Below are positions 22,486 through 36,530 of a DNA stretch of 64,000 nt, in pieces. Source of the DNA: Hydractinia symbiolongicarpus. Lineage: Eukaryota; Cnidaria; Hydrozoa; Anthoathecata; Hydractiniidae. Position 1 is the first letter of the stretch, and every line of letters begins with the position of its first letter. Location: the NCBI RefSeq assembly GCF_029227915.1, contig NC_079883.1, positions 15,808,001 to 15,872,000 of the forward strand, given 5' to 3'. A model generated the notes under the pieces. The model had not been told where the DNA came from and searched no databases. It saw only the letters and a list, made by a program, of their open reading frames with translations. The translations under genes and the position numbers were made by a program.

Positions 22486-22860
22486 GTCTATTTGTACTAA
22501 GCGCCCATACCGTTGTCAGGATTAACTTTTAACCTTTCGCGGGAACTTTTCCGCAAATTAAAAAATGCTAGTGGATTGTTTTTGATCCGATGCGAAAAAA
22601 AACTAACATGCAAAATTAGCTAAAATAAAACACTTGTGATGTATCACTATAAGCGCTTCACTAGACTTGCCACAGGGTGTACCGCTCCACCTGGAAGTAT
22701 GACATTGTTTACTTGCAATTAAACGTTGGGAGACTTTATTGCTTTTAACTCTACACTGAATTTGCACCAATCCTGTACTATAAATCCCCAACCCGAATGT
22801 TTATCTGAACTAAAGCGCTCAACCCGGCGTTCAACGTTTAACTAATTAGTTAGTCAAAGT
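22486..22860 (+). repeat. modular dispersed element, copy C, right part
   Basis: Directly after the array come GGTCTATTTGTACTAAGCGC and CGCGGGAACTTTTCCGCAAA, then CAACCCGGCGTTCAACG (about 22810). These are the downstream modules of copies A and B, so the array sits inside the element. Confidence 0.6.
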
Positions 22861-25270
22861 AATACCTCCCGTCCAACCTTCCCAATGTAACTTCGAAATT
22901 GGCCAGGGTAGCCACAACTTCTCTATGTCCCTGTTTAGCTCTTTCTCTTTACTTCCTTTTTTATATTTTTATATATTTCAAATGTTTAGTTTGATTTTTA
23001 TCAACTTTTTTACCTATATACAAATTTTAAATGCACTTATTTTGATGTTTTAGCTAGTTAGTTTGTGATTTCGAATTACCCTAACTAACATATTACATTA
23101 CTTGTAATTTTTACCTGCCTTTATTTTTAATTTAATTAATTGTGATACGCGATAAGTTGCGTTATGATGGTGAAGCACAATAATAATCTTTTTTAAACCG
23201 GGTCGTGGGATAAAAATAAAGAGTAGAGCTTAACCAACATTTTTAGCTTAAAAACAGAATGACAATCTCTGTTGCTCTGAATTTTTTTACCTTGAACTTT
23301 GATCACATTCCATTGATAAATAATCTAACCTTTTTTATAATTATTTGGCTGAGATCTGTTGTCTTATTGGCCTTCTTTAAAATGCCTACATTGTGGAACT
23401 TAGGAAGTGTAGCTAATGCAAAAAATATTCTCGCATTAATTCTATTGCATTGTTCTAAAAACACCTCATAACAACTTTCCAAAATCCTTTTTTCTTTTAA
23501 GTTATTGCGTTTTTATTTTCACAAAATAGATCCAGGGGACGCTCAATCATGACTAGATCACGGCTACAGTTTAACATGAATTGTTTCAGATATTTACTCC
23601 TATTTACGTTCTTAGATAAAACCAGAAACAAATTGACTCTAGAATTCTGATCATTCAATCTTTTTATGATTTTATCATATTTGGTCAAAATAACTTATTT
23701 TATTGTATTACTGTATTGTAACGTTTTATATAAAATTTGGTTAAAAAAATTTACACGGCTGTACATTAAAAATGGTAGAAGTTGTACCGAAAGCTTGGAA
23801 TAAAGAATGTGACAATAAATCCTGCCGTTTTTATTTTCATTTTTAAAAAAAATTTTACGTTCTACTTTACTTGACTCTAAGTTCGTCTTGTCGCAGCCAA
23901 GAGCTTCGGCGCCACAACTACCCAATGGGCCAATTTCACTTGTACTTGGAAAGAATGTGTGCTGCATCGGCTAGCATTAGATACTTATCAAGCTAAAGTT
24001 TAACTTAGAGCAAGTAATTAAATATTTACTATCATTACCAGTAACAATCACTCATAATCTTCAGTAACGTATTTAAGGGAGTAAAAACACCTCCGTACAA
24101 TGGGAGAGGAATTTATTTCAAAACCATTTTTTTTCACAATAGAATAAGTACCAAAATACGAATAAGCGATTATAGCTAAATTTAGAAATAATTAATAAGT
24201 TGTAAGTGAAATATTTTTGCTGTCTTGTTCAATATATTTCAAGAAAGAAAATCAACATTTCCTGTGCCGATATTTAAGAATCGTGCATGATTTTCTAGTT
24301 GTCACATGTTTGATAAATTAACAACCAAGTAGCAGCTTACCACACAAACACTGTTAGTTCATTTCATGTGCATATCATCAGACAGAGACATAAATGAAAT
24401 AAATTCTCCTAAAGTAGGTAATGTTTTATAAGGTTCTATCATTCTGTAGCCAGTTAAAATTCCACAGAAATCCGCCCATGGCATAGTTTGAAGATGTCGT
24501 GCGTGGCTGTATTTTGGCCGACAGTGAAAGTACAGCTATCATCATAGATATTAGTCGCTAGTCCATTGTGATTTAACTATCGTAGCAAAGTCGATAAAAT
24601 ATCGCCTTTGTTATTTATAGCTTAAAGATTTCATGCGTGGTTAACACGAACCAGTCTAGTCCAATATTTCGTGAAAAATCCACTTTTATAGACAAAAAAA
24701 TTACATAGGTTGTTTTAAGATTTTGGATGACGCCAGCAGTGCAAAAACATAAAATTTTATTTGAGAAATTTCTTCAGCCGTTACCTCTAATATGCAGAGC
24801 CTGAAATGCTGGTGAAGAAAATGTATACATGAAGAATGTATATGTGATGAATCTTTTGACAAACGGTTAAGGAGATTAAAAAGGTTTAAAGATTTTGCCG
24901 AATTTTTTTTTCAGAAGTTTGTATATCTGCTGCCTCCTTTGTGAAGCTTGAAACGCTGATCAAGAAAATGTATAAGATCATGTCCTAACGAACGGTTTCA
25001 GAGATATTAGAGTTTAAAAGCTTCTTTGATGACATCATCAAACCGTCCGTTCTGCAACGGGTGAGTTGACTCTGCTTTTATCACGAATGCGTTTACCTTT
25101 GTTGCAATTACTATGACAAACTCTGGTCAACATAACGTATTGGGTCATGTGTTTTTAAGGAACGTTTATGAAGATGTTAGGGTGTCAAGATTTTTCTGAC
25201 GTCAGCAAAGATGCGAAGATGATGGAAAAGCCATAAATTTTACCTCACTTTGATTCGAACGAGGGTGCTT
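22861..25270. other. no gene; degenerate tandem segment at 24780-25250
   Basis: Between 24780 and 25250 about three loosely related units of roughly 150-180 bases share a GAAAATGTAT part, an ACGGTT part and a GACGTCA or GACATCATC part. They look like an old tandem repeat. The remainder shows no feature. Confidence 0.35.
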
Positions 25271-25760
25271 TGACTCGAAATAACTAAGAATATTTTACGT
25301 ACTATAGTAGTAACAAAATTTTACAACATTCATTTGAACTTATGTGAACTTATATCTGTCATGACCAACAACCATGTTTTGAGTCCCTTTTCCATACCTT
25401 AGTACAAACTTTGAACGATGAAGTTTATTATGATGAAATGGCGCCAAATTTGATAAATATGCAGACCGGAAATATTCCGCAACAAATCGATATGGTATCA
25501 TCATCGTTCTTTACGATTCTTTATTTTCTTTATCTTTGATCACAAATTTGTTCAGTAGGTTCAGTAATATAAAGTAATAGAAATATGTTCGCCACATTTT
25601 GTTCAACATTTCTGCTATTTTGGTCCTCAACTTTTTCTTGTTTTTTTTTTATTTTGTGTGCACCCGTGACCATCACAATAAAGAGAAATCGATTGCATTA
25701 TTCACCCGTTTGGCAATTGTGTAAAAATACTCAGTTATAAATAATTCAGCACACCCCAAG
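25271..25760 (+). repeat. 0.5-kb dispersed direct repeat, copy 2
   Basis: Counterpart of 13672-14175; shared blocks include TTTTACGTACTATAGTAGTA, GATGAAGTTTATTATGATGA and AATTTGTTCAGTAGGTTCAG. Confidence 0.7.
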
Positions 25761-28700
25761 TCGTTCTGGTCTTCAAAATTAACACTGTCATTATGAACAG
25801 CGCAGTTCGGCTCTCCATTAAAACCGGCGAACACGAAATTATTACACAGGGAACATAGTTGCTTAATTCGAATTTTTAAACTGTGTATAAAGGGTTAAAG
25901 CCTGAAAAACAAGTTGATATGATTGCTATTGCGAAATAACAAGTTGTTTGAGTTTTAAAAAAGGTTTTGAAATTCCTTTTAAAATAAAGTTAGACTTTAT
26001 AAAGAATTTTGAGAATTTCAAAAAAATTCCCATGCCCGATATCTATAAAAAAAAAATAGGTCAAGTATAAGTTACTTTTTATTACATTTTCTACAGGTGA
26101 TCGGTATTTTTTTTATGAAGGTTATTGTTCAATTTTACGAAGTATATCACTAAGTCAACTGGGTGCGCAAGTGTAAAGTTAAGCTGTTGTTATCATAACA
26201 TTATTTTGTTTACATTTGGAATTACGATTCTACATGCACATCAAACAAATTCTGACATATTATTCAAATATCTTGCTTTCTTCTATCCATGTTGTGTTTT
26301 ATTTGCTCGAAGATTTAACTTTACCATACAAAGTCTATTTATTGATCTTTTGTCTCGATTTTTAACACTTAAAAGCTTATAGAAAAGGCTTACAGAGCTT
26401 CTTTCTGCACACCTCCTTGTACTATGCAGACAGTTAATTGCAGAACGAAAACGTGATTCGTAAGTATTTATTTTATTCCACGTAGAAGTAGTTTATATAC
26501 CCAAGTGAATCAAGTTATTGGAAATTATGTTTCTGGCATTGCCTACGGACATTTTATCCCATAAACATGTGTGCATTCTTTGTTGAGCAACATAACAACA
26601 CTTCCCGTTATTTTTTTATTGTGATCTATTGTAGGACGACTTTGGTAATAAAATTTTTTGTTACAAATAAACTGAGTTGGCCAGTATGCGCTATTATGCA
26701 TAAGCAACTGTCTGCTACTGCTTTAATAACACCCAATAGATGCCGCAATGTGTGCAACTCATATACGTTTATACATGTATTATGGATGTGACTCTCCTAT
26801 TGGGTTATAAGTCGTAATATGCAAAATGAGTTGAAAAATGTGCCCAACTAGCTGCTTAGCCATGAGCTAAATAAAGAACTTAAGAACAAATATAAATAAA
26901 TTGATAACTTTGAATATGTACAGTCCATGTTTAATCAGCCATTACAAATAGAGGATTACTACTTCTTTACTTTTTAAAACGCGTTTTCAGTCGGTGATTC
27001 ACCAAAATAACACTTTTCTATCGCGTCGCAAAAACTAATGACGCAGGGTAATTTTACAGACGTGTTGTTTTCGGCACTATGTCAACATAATCTATGATTA
27101 AAAACGTGTTTTTATGGCGAGCTATCAACACAGTTGTCCAGTGAGATTGTTGTTATATTTAATTAACGTTGCCCAGCAGCAGGTTTTAATCCTGATGCTA
27201 TTGTACGATAAAACCTTTGCACCTTTTAGTTAGACATTTGGAGTTGTTTTTCTGTTAGCATAGGATAGAAATTTGTAAGCAGGACTTGTGAATCATCTTT
27301 TCTTCAAGTACCCGTGTCGCTTAAATTTTGGGATTACCTTGATAAATACCACATCAAGATCTTTTATTTCAATTTTTATTTTCATGTTTTCGCACGATCG
27401 GTTCTATTAACAAATATTCCTGTAAAAGAATTAAGATCGTTTTTAGGCAGAATACAGGTTATTTCCTTTTGTAAGATTTATCAACCTTAAATCCAACACA
27501 ATCTAAGGCGTCAATTGAGTGTTGCTCGCAACCGAATGTCTCTACTAAAATATATATTTCAGCTTATTCAGATATAAATAATGTTATGCACAAGTAAGTA
27601 GAAAAATAGAACGTGCAAATTCAATCAAAAAAAAATCTTAGGGGCTTTAAAAATTTCCGCGAAGGGTGAATGCGAGGAAAACTATTGCAACCTGGAGGTC
27701 ACCAAAATGTTTGGCTTTATGACCGGTAAACTGTCTCCACAAGCGAAACAACTTTATAAATTTAGCTTTTATTTACGCAGGCTGTTTTTTGCAGACACTT
27801 TATGTGGCATTTTTGAAGCGTGAATCATCCATAGACGATGACCAGTTTCTCATATTTATAGCATAATCATAAGTAAATAAATATTAGCAATATCATCGCA
27901 TGTAAACATCAGTTTTTTTCTTAATCCCGATTTTTAAGACGCTTATCATTAGTTAATAAAACCATCTTGTGTGGCTTAGATTTTTCTGTTGTCCTAACGA
28001 CATTCGCCATTTTTCTGATCTGTAATTCGATGATACTAATGGAAGAATAATGTATTATATATTGACAAAGGAATTAAAAGGAAGAAAGGAATCAAGGTTG
28101 GGTTGTTGATTTGAGTTGTCACTTGCATTCATATTTACTTCATATATGGTAAAATAATATCGACCTTGTGAATCCATGGAATTAACATTGAAGATTCAAT
28201 TGGAGTTAAAATCCTGTGAAATTTTGAAAACAGTCACTTAAGGTGGACTAAACAAATAAATTTGAAATGCATGATTATTAGAAAAACAAACTGGAAATTC
28301 AAGTATGAAGTATGTTAAAATGCATTCAGAAAAAGCAACTTCCTGGCAAACATTGTCCTCTTAAAAGCGTAAAAACATTCTATTGGACAACTGGAATTCA
28401 TATGCTACACCTTCAGATAAATATTAATCAAAGAAGAACAAGTGTGGTTATCTATACGCTCTAAAGACGATAAGCTACAGCTTTTAAAAATTACAGATAG
28501 GACGAAAAAATAAGTCAATGACATTAATTTTTATAGGAAAGTTTACCTCGCAAAATCTTCTTTATTTCGCGAGTTGTTCTCCTTGTCAATTTCGAATTTT
28601 TAGACTTTTATGACAGTAATAATCGATTAAAAACAAATAACAATTGAAACAAGTATTTTACAGCATGATAAAAACAGTGAAAATCGAAGAACATGATATA

Positions 28701-29338
28701 AAATAAAAAGTAATGTCTGTAATTCCGCCTAAAGTTAAGTCCCATAACAATGGGCTACACTCATATGAGAAATCCATGTTATGTCTCTTAGTTGACTAAT
28801 AAGCCCAATAAGAACAGGGGGAGATTGAAAACCAAGCAATATAAAAACTTGCAAGTAATAGCTTTAAAAAAAAAGTTTTCGTCACTTTCAGACGTCGAAA
28901 CACATCTTTCTAACATGTTGTAGACCTATTTATAAGTTTCTCTTCACTTTATATTATGCACATGATGAAGAAATATCTAAATGCCATACTACTACGAATT
29001 CAAGAACCTGTTTGTGGTTACACATCATTTAAACTTAAACTTTTGTCTGTGTTTACGGTTTACATACGGTTTACGGTTTTCATCCGCCCATACATTGACA
29101 TCACGCTAACTTTTCAACTACATATCGTATAGCAATCTTTACTTAGTTTGCGTTCAGCATTACTTGATATTATTTCGTTGTGTATCTGTAAAAAAATAAA
29201 CAATTCTTCTAATATTTAACGAGTAAAGTATTCCTAACACGAAAGCGTAGAATTATGCACAGCATAAAAATGTAAAGATATTTATTTAAAATCCCCCAAA
29301 ATATCACAATGAAAAACGTACACAAACATATCGAACAA
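25761..29338. other. AT-rich non-coding stretch
   Basis: No gene, RNA or mobile element recognised. Frames of 74-85 codons at 26125-26791 have no motif. Confidence 0.35.
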
Positions 29339-29382
29339 AAAATTCTAAAAGACGTCTTTTGTAAGACGTCTTTTAGAATTTT
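29339..29382. repeat. perfect 20-bp inverted repeat with 4-nt loop
   Basis: 29339-29358 is the exact reverse complement of 29363-29382; each arm contains the palindrome AAGACGTCTT. Same type of object as 9810-9874 but unrelated in sequence. Confidence 0.8.
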
Positions 29383-31504
29383 AGTAGTATTTAGATATTT
29401 AGATAAACAGCAACGCGTGTTTCAAAGACGTAAAGTAGCTTAATTTAAACGCCTTATAGGTGTCTTGTGTAGGTTACTAATGTAGCATTTGAATCTAGTT
29501 TATTTTTTATAGAAACCATAGCTAGTGTAGTTAAATATTTAATGTTCGAAAAGTAGCTAATAAATGCTTATCGTCAAGAAGCTACCCAATTAAAAATCAA
29601 TGTGCTTTTAAACTGTTGAGCTTTTTTCCAGACACAAAATTTAGGGTCGGCTTTTGTGAAGGGTTTGACTTAATTAATGCTATATCCGAAACACACTGAT
29701 ATTAAAAATAACAAAACTGATAATAAAATATTCATTTTGTTCATTTATAATACACGCAAAACATTTTAGCCCGTGTGTGTGAATATGTAATACTACACAA
29801 AGACACAAACTGCATACACCAGCCGTAATTTCCCACGAGCAGTCACATTTTTTAAATAGTACAAAGTAAAAAAATAATACGCCTACATGAAAAATAATTG
29901 AATTAAAATAAGTAACTTTAAAGAAAAAAGAATGTTAAAAGCCACTTAACCGCTAAGAAGATTTCAACCGTTAAAGCGGTAAAGCACAAGGAGTATAATA
30001 TAAACCGTCTGGGTTAATGTAAGTGTTTGGTGTATATTCACAGAAGATAATGAAGACGCTGCTCAATTATGTATTTGACAGTTGTTTCTATTGTTTTTGT
30101 ACGGTATAGTAGTGATGTTAAAGTTGTTTCTACCACCAGTGTTTGTTTTTGAGCAACTAATACTATTGAAATTTTGTCGCATTTCTTTTTTGAGGTTACC
30201 AATGTATTTTCTTTGGTTATAGATCAAGCTCCCCAACCATGAGTTGCGGCACGCTGAGCCTACGTTGTTGTTCCAATCCAAAATCATTGATAACTTAAAT
30301 GATTTTGTTATGCGTAAAACTGGATTGCTCTGACAATGAAAATTCAATCTTTCGCCATCAGAATCTTTTTTTACGTAAACTTTTCTCTCCTCGTTATTCT
30401 TGTTATTCTATCTAGCTATGATCGATACACGTAGATCACAGCTAATCATAGTGTTCCCATCATGTCATATTTATGTCCCATTTAATTTTTTTTCTCGGTA
30501 GGAACAGACTACACATTTTATCTATAAAGTCACGATTTCTTCCCACGCATCTTTTTCGTTTTATCAACAATGATAAACTTCCTGCTTTATTTTAATAAGC
30601 TGTTTATATCAATATTTTGTGATTTATTTCTACAAAGGTGGGTGTACCTCCGTACAGTCATATAAAATCTAAACATAACAATGTGTCACCATGTTAGTAA
30701 TTCAAGAGGGCTTTTCGTTACTTCAATAGTTAAATAAAAGAAATAATCGAATTACTATGACAAATAAAGAGGATAAAGTCTTTAGTTCTCACATTAAAAC
30801 AAAACTCTGTACATTTTTTAATTGACACTAAATAAATGCCAGCTAATTTGGACACACTGGCATAACTAATGCATTTGTTCCTTATTAGTTTTTACGATAA
30901 AAAAACTATGTTACCGTCGTTAGAATACTCCGACACACACTGTATCCTTCAGCACGTCAAAACGCTTTCGGTCTTGTCGACCTGCTAAAATAAAAATGGG
31001 TGTTCGATTTAAATGCCTGCAACAACATGCCTAACAACGTGCGAAATCAAACAACTCGCATCATTATAATAACAATCAATATATAATTAGCTATTACGTG
31101 CGATGATTTAAAACAATGCTGTTCTGTGTAATTTTATTTGCATTATGATTTTATCCTAGCTAAGTCAATAATGTGAATTAAGCTGATTGCCAGACTATCT
31201 CCATCGAAAATTTCATGGGGACATTTGTTTAAAAAGAATGTTATTGTTTCTTATATAATGACAATGATCCTTTCTATTTCATTTCCTTAGATTCATATAA
31301 AGTTGACCAAGGATTTTAAAGATATACTAAGGGAGCAGAGACACTTCACATGAGAAGATAAATAAAAGGTGCATAATGTTGCAGAAAATTCAACGCGAGA
31401 TCAAAGAAGATATTGAACATTTTAAAACTCTTCCAGGTATAGTGTTACAGGTATAGCCTATAACCAAGATTTGTGGATATTCTATTATTTCTCTTTATTT
31501 ATTT
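29383..31504. other. no gene established; possible exon near 31291-31436
   Basis: A splice-acceptor-like CATTTCCTTAG at 31290 precedes an open stretch with ATG near 31378 (reading MLQKIQREIKEDIEHFKTLP) that ends at a donor-like CCAG/GTATAG. No matching next exon was found, so this is only a candidate. A 94-codon minus-strand frame at 30063-30347 is unsupported. Confidence 0.2.
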
Positions 31505-31870
31505 ATCGTTGTGATCGTTGTCGTTGTTGTTGTGATCGTTGTCGTTGTGATCGTTGTCGTTGTTGTTGTGATCGTTGTCGTTGTGATCGTTGTCGTTGTG
31601 ATCGTTGTCGTTGTGATCGTTATCGTTGTGATCGTTGTCGTTGTGATCGTTGTCGTTGTGATCGTTGTCGTTGTGATCGTTGTCGTTGTGATCGTTGTCG
31701 TTGTGTTGTGATCGTTGTCGTTGTTGTTGTAATCGTTGTCGTTGTTGTTGTGATCGTTGTCGTTGTCGTTGTCGTTGTGATCGTCGTTGTCGTTGTCGTC
31801 GTTGTCTTTGTCGTAGCTGTTGTTCCTGTTGTTGTTTTTTATTCTACTATATTTGTACTTGTTGTTGTTG
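31505..31870 (+). repeat. GTTGTC/GTGATC trinucleotide-rich minisatellite
   Basis: A 12-15 base pattern (GTTGTCGTTGTGATC) is repeated over about 350 bases. All three-base registers are free of stops, which explains the frames seen on both strands; none is a credible protein. Confidence 0.9.
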
Positions 31871-34539
31871 TTTTGGATATTCCAATTATTTACCCTGCCT
31901 TGCATTGTTTTGCATTGTTAATAACGCTTTAAAACTTTAATTGTTAAAAAACGAAGTGCATATAGCCAGCAAGATGCAAAAAATGTCATTTCTAGTACTT
32001 AGAGATAGCTCAGAGGCAGCTAAAAGTAAAAAAATATGGCAACGTGGTATATACAAAATTTTTGTTAAATAGCCACCAAGACAAAGTAAGAATATAGAAA
32101 ATCAAAATAACTTCAATCTTTAAATGAGCTATTGTCACCTTGTTGATTGCTGGCACATCATACTTCAAACTTAGTTCTGTTTTTTTTTTAAGTTGTAAGT
32201 CGTGCAAAGTGCTGACCACTATTTAATGCATCACCAGCATGAATTAGTGTAGCAAGTATTATCCCAGGGGCTGCAGTAGGAAGGAGTAGGGGTGGAAGGA
32301 ACTTTAAGGACATATTTTCATGTTTTCATTTTTTTTAAACACTTTTTTTAAACAGGTTGTTTCTATCATTGTGTTTCGTTAAATTAATTTTCTGTATCGC
32401 CCAGTCATGGTGTACGACGATTTTTCCACAATGTTGTAAAATTAAAATTTCAAATGTACTGCGTAAAAACTGTTCTTGACAACACCAACAAATGCACGAT
32501 TTCGTGTTGAATAAAAGTAATTTTAAAACAACTCTGATAAATATTCACTCTCCTATTCAGACATGTGTCATAGGATAAAAATAATACGTTAGCGTGATTA
32601 ATAGCTCAGACAGTGTCATCAAACAAACAAACATTACATTACTAACGCTGTTAATGTTTAGTCGGCGCTTAATACTCTCTACTAACTGAAATAAAGGTTG
32701 TTAATTTGTTGCTAAGCTTGGTTGACGTCTAATATTTAAATTATGCAAGCTTAATTTTTTTCTTTTCTTCTTGTGGGACTGACATTATTTTTCTTCGTAC
32801 AAATAAACAACCAACCCTGAGATCAAACATAAACAGAAAATATCTCACGAGAAGTATGTTATCAAACAAGGAGTTTTTTGTGGGGTCGTAAGAACTAATT
32901 TTAGTCCAATCTTTATTTTGAATTGTTTCTCCATGCTATACGCTACCTCTCTTGTTTTTCTGCTGCATAGAAATGACGCGCATTTTAAAAGCCTTCGCCA
33001 CCAGGCTCCTAACATGATAATATCGATATGATCTCCTTAGATTGCTTGGTCTCGTCTTACATTGTTTTATTATAATACATTTTTTTTTTAAGAATAGTGC
33101 TGTGAGAATGCAACTGTGGAAATATTTAAAATGACACTAAAACGGGGAAGGAGAGTAACAAGAAATCCGGGCGGCTAAAAAACTAAAAGATATATATTTT
33201 AAAGCTGTTACAAGAAATTTAGAAATCAAATCATAATTTGATTTTTTTTAAAGGGTATGGTTAAATAAGCTAAAAATTACTCTGTGTGGAACTGGAAAGC
33301 GTAAACTCACTTACAAAACAACACAAATTTAGAGAGGGCGTGCAAAAAACTGAAAACGTAAGCAGACATTTTTAATGCTTTTTTTAAATATCTCCTAGAG
33401 AAGATAAATGATAAAATTTTGGTAAAAAAAAGAGTGTCAAAAGAAAAATTAATGACTACTACGAGAAAAAGTTAAGAAATAAAGTTATGCTGGCCAAATC
33501 AGAAACTTTGTTCCACAGTTAATAACAGCCAGCAAAGTACCAAAATTAACACTATCATAATAAACCATTGCTAGGTTTTATGCATCACTTGCAGTCGCCT
33601 TCAACACAGCGTACACAGCTTAAGTAAACAAACATAAAAAACAAGTGTTAATGCAGGTAGCAGCTACACATAGTTATTAAATCTGTGTAATGCTCTAAAA
33701 AAAATTTTTTTTAACCAACTACTGTTATTTTTATTAATCAATAAATCTAATTATTCTACTTTTCATATTTTTGTTGGTGTCGGCAGGCTTAAAAAGCATT
33801 TGAAAGTAGTAAATAAATTATGAGATTATGGAGTTAAAATTTTTATCCGTCATCACTTAAAATAAATTTAATTTCATTTTCTAGAAATCTATTTAAAATT
33901 TATTTTAACGACACGGACACTTTTCCTGAGTTCAAAATGAGTGGAACAGGTATCAACTGATTTTTGTTTGATTTAGGCTTTTTAGGCTTTAGGTTTTCAG
34001 AAAATTTTCCGAAGTAGCTTTGTTGCTTTTGTGGTTTTTCCTTTTAATCTGTTGAAAGTTTATAAAATGCTTATGCTTTTGCATGATAATTATCTTCTTC
34101 CATAACTACATCTCTTTCTTTGTCAAGTCCTTCGTTGTTACAAAGGAAGTCAATTACATTCTATATCAACACACAGCTCTATCCTGTTGAATTCAAAGCG
34201 CTTTTTAGACTGGGTCATTGTGACTTTAACAAGCATCTAAACAGTATCGTTAATTAAATCAACATGGGCGCTAACCAAAAGAAGGAAATTATCAGTGGCA
34301 GCCATGCTGGCCAGTAGCAAAGCACATAATGTGCGCAATACGAAAAAATGTTTGCAATGCGAATAGCAGGATTACAAATATGTGTGTCATATAAAACGTT
34401 GTAGTAAGGTATCTGATGAAAGAACAAAATGTAAACAAGGCAAATAAAGAATTTCTCATATCGTCCCTATTATTATCCCCTTTAGTTTTGTATATCGCGT
34501 TTCTTGAAGCAAAAGTCACGGCCTTAAAAAAGAGATCAC
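31871..34539. other. AT-rich non-coding stretch
   Basis: No convincing gene. An acceptor-like TTCATTTTCTAG before 33886 and a donor-like ACAG/GTATCA after 33949 bound a 64-base open segment, but no partner exon was found. Confidence 0.25.
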
Positions 34540-34919
34540 TATATCAAATAAACAAAAACAACCACAAAAAAACCTGCACGTATCGAAAATTAGTAAATCA
34601 ATATACCAGTTATCGCAAATGTCCGCCATGAATACTCGTTTGCACTAACGCTATATATATGTTTTTGCGCGGGGCTTGAATTGATGATATAATGCTAATT
34701 TATCTTCTTTTGTTAATACTTCGGCATGCCCCAAATAATTATTTTTTCGATCGCACTAAATTATAAAAATTTTGTTATTGTTTGGTAACATATATATATA
34801 GCGTTGGTGCAGACGTGTTTTCATGGCGGACATTTGCGCGCATAACTGGTATATTGATTTACTAATGTTGTGCAGTTTTTTTGTGGTTGTTTTTGTTTGT
34901 TTGATGTAGTTTGTGTACT
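34540..34919. mobile_element. MITE with about 120-bp terminal inverted repeats
   Basis: The left arm (34540-34660) and right arm (34800-34919) are inverted copies: both carry AAACAAAAACAACCACAAAA, TTAGTAAATCAATATACC, AAATGTCCGCCATGAA and AACGCTATATATAT, with a few indels. The centre is about 140 bases and non-coding. The overlapping frames on the two strands here are shadows of the arms. Confidence 0.8.
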
Positions 34920-36400
34920 ATAGAGCAGGTCAATATAATTTAATTCAACCCTAGCAACTAACCGAAATATATAATAAGACATTTACGTTTACGTAACAAC
35001 ATTTTCCCTTTCTTCCATTGTCAACGATCGTCGCGCTAATCCCTTTGGAAATTCATTTTTAAGCTCGCGAGTCAAGTGTCACTCAAGATATAAAACAAAT
35101 GAAGCTCTTCGTGTCCTTTTCGCTACTATTTATTTTAATGTGGTAAACCGTTGGTTTTATACTTAAAAACATAAACAAACAAGTCGAATTGTAAGCAATG
35201 TTTCATTCTTGAAAAGAACTGTGGATAAGGTTATCTACCATAGTACAGTAAATCTGTAATAAGCGGTGCCTTTCTGGTAAGTAGGTGTGATGCCGGATAT
35301 AAATCAGTTATTAAAATTGTCTTTTTCTTTGCCAACATCATCAATCTAAGGGATGATGATAAAAAATATAACGGCGTACTTTTTTTATTTCATGCAGTTT
35401 CTACATTTTTACTGTCCAGACTGTAAAGTTGAAAAAACAACAATTTTTTAACACGTCATTCGATACTGTTGTGACATATTACTCATACATCTAACACATA
35501 ACTAAGGGATTCCTTTAAAATTTTAAGAATAATGTGCTGAATTACTTTTTTCTACTGAGTAAATCGTGCGAATAATATATAGCATGTAGCTACATACTGG
35601 AGTTGGATACTAAATTTACAGGTTCTTATAAAAGAAAGTGTAGTTGAGATTTTTTTAAGACTTAAAAATTAGCAGCATTCTTCCAATACAGAATCACTAT
35701 TTAAACATATGTAGCTGTATACCATTTTTTACTCCTTGATTCATTATCTTATATTATAAGGTTTCTTAATTTCAGTACAGTTCGCGTCGTTCACAACGTT
35801 TCTAAAAAAATAAATATTAGGAGGGCGGGGGGAGTGCCGCTATGTTTGCAGCATAGAAGGTATACTTGCAGTATAGATTCTGTTGTGATTCCTAAATTGC
35901 AATTGACGATAGAATATTTCTTGTACAGATCATTTTTTGTTTGAAACCTAGAGATTTTAAAAAAGATAAAAAAATATGAACGCTGTAAGAAAAAAGATAT
36001 TTGTTTGTTTATGACAAGCCGCCACAGCTTTTAATGAAGTACACTTGACAGTTAAAAGAAGACAAAATATACACATTCAACTCTCAGACATACATAAAAA
36101 CAGATGGCAAAATATTATTAGCTACAATTATTTTGTTCGACGGACGAGATTTTATATAGCTTTCGTGTTGTTTTTTTATGGTAACCATGTTTTTATAACT
36201 AAACTTATTTGAGAGTTCTTCTTGTAAAAGTAAGTACCATGTTATAAGTAGTCAGTGGAAATATATTCTTGTTTTTTCAAGTATAAATAGGTAACAGCCT
36301 TATACTTACGGTCATATCTAATTAAGGAAAATACGGTAGTTACTTGCCGGAGGTATTACACAATCTATAATCGAAGAAAATTGTGCAATAGTTTTGATAG
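34920..36400. other. no gene recognised
   Basis: AT-rich sequence without recognisable features. Confidence 0.3.
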
Positions 36401-36409
36401 CTGTTTTTG

Positions 36410-36530
36410 TTTACTTGTTTGTTGTTGTAATTTATTGTTGTTTTTTGTTGTTGTAGTTTATTGCTAAATGTTGTTTGTTTGTTTGTTGTTTTTGTTGTTT
36501 TTGTTGTTGTTGTTGTTGTTGATGTTACTA
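36410..36530 (+). repeat. (TTG)n-rich low-complexity run
   Basis: TTTGTTGTTG-type repeats, giving spurious Thr/Gln-rich or Leu-rich frames on the two strands. Confidence 0.8.

Noticed and set aside
18400-22525. Giant repeat proteins of 1,250-1,355 residues on both strands
   Set aside because: They follow from a stop-free monomer whose length is a multiple of three. Several frames are open at once and there is no promoter or splice context.
31471-31932. Cys/Arg/Asp-rich or Val-rich proteins
   Set aside because: These are translations of a GTT/GTC/GTGATC microsatellite open in all registers.
31291-34254. A multi-exon host gene upstream of the 846-codon gene
   Set aside because: Candidate exons at 31291-31436 and 33886-33949 have splice-like borders, but their phases do not fit and no terminal exon is convincing.
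34292-34631. Two overlapping ORFs of 71-75 codons
   Set aside because: They partly cover the left arm of a MITE and have no motif.
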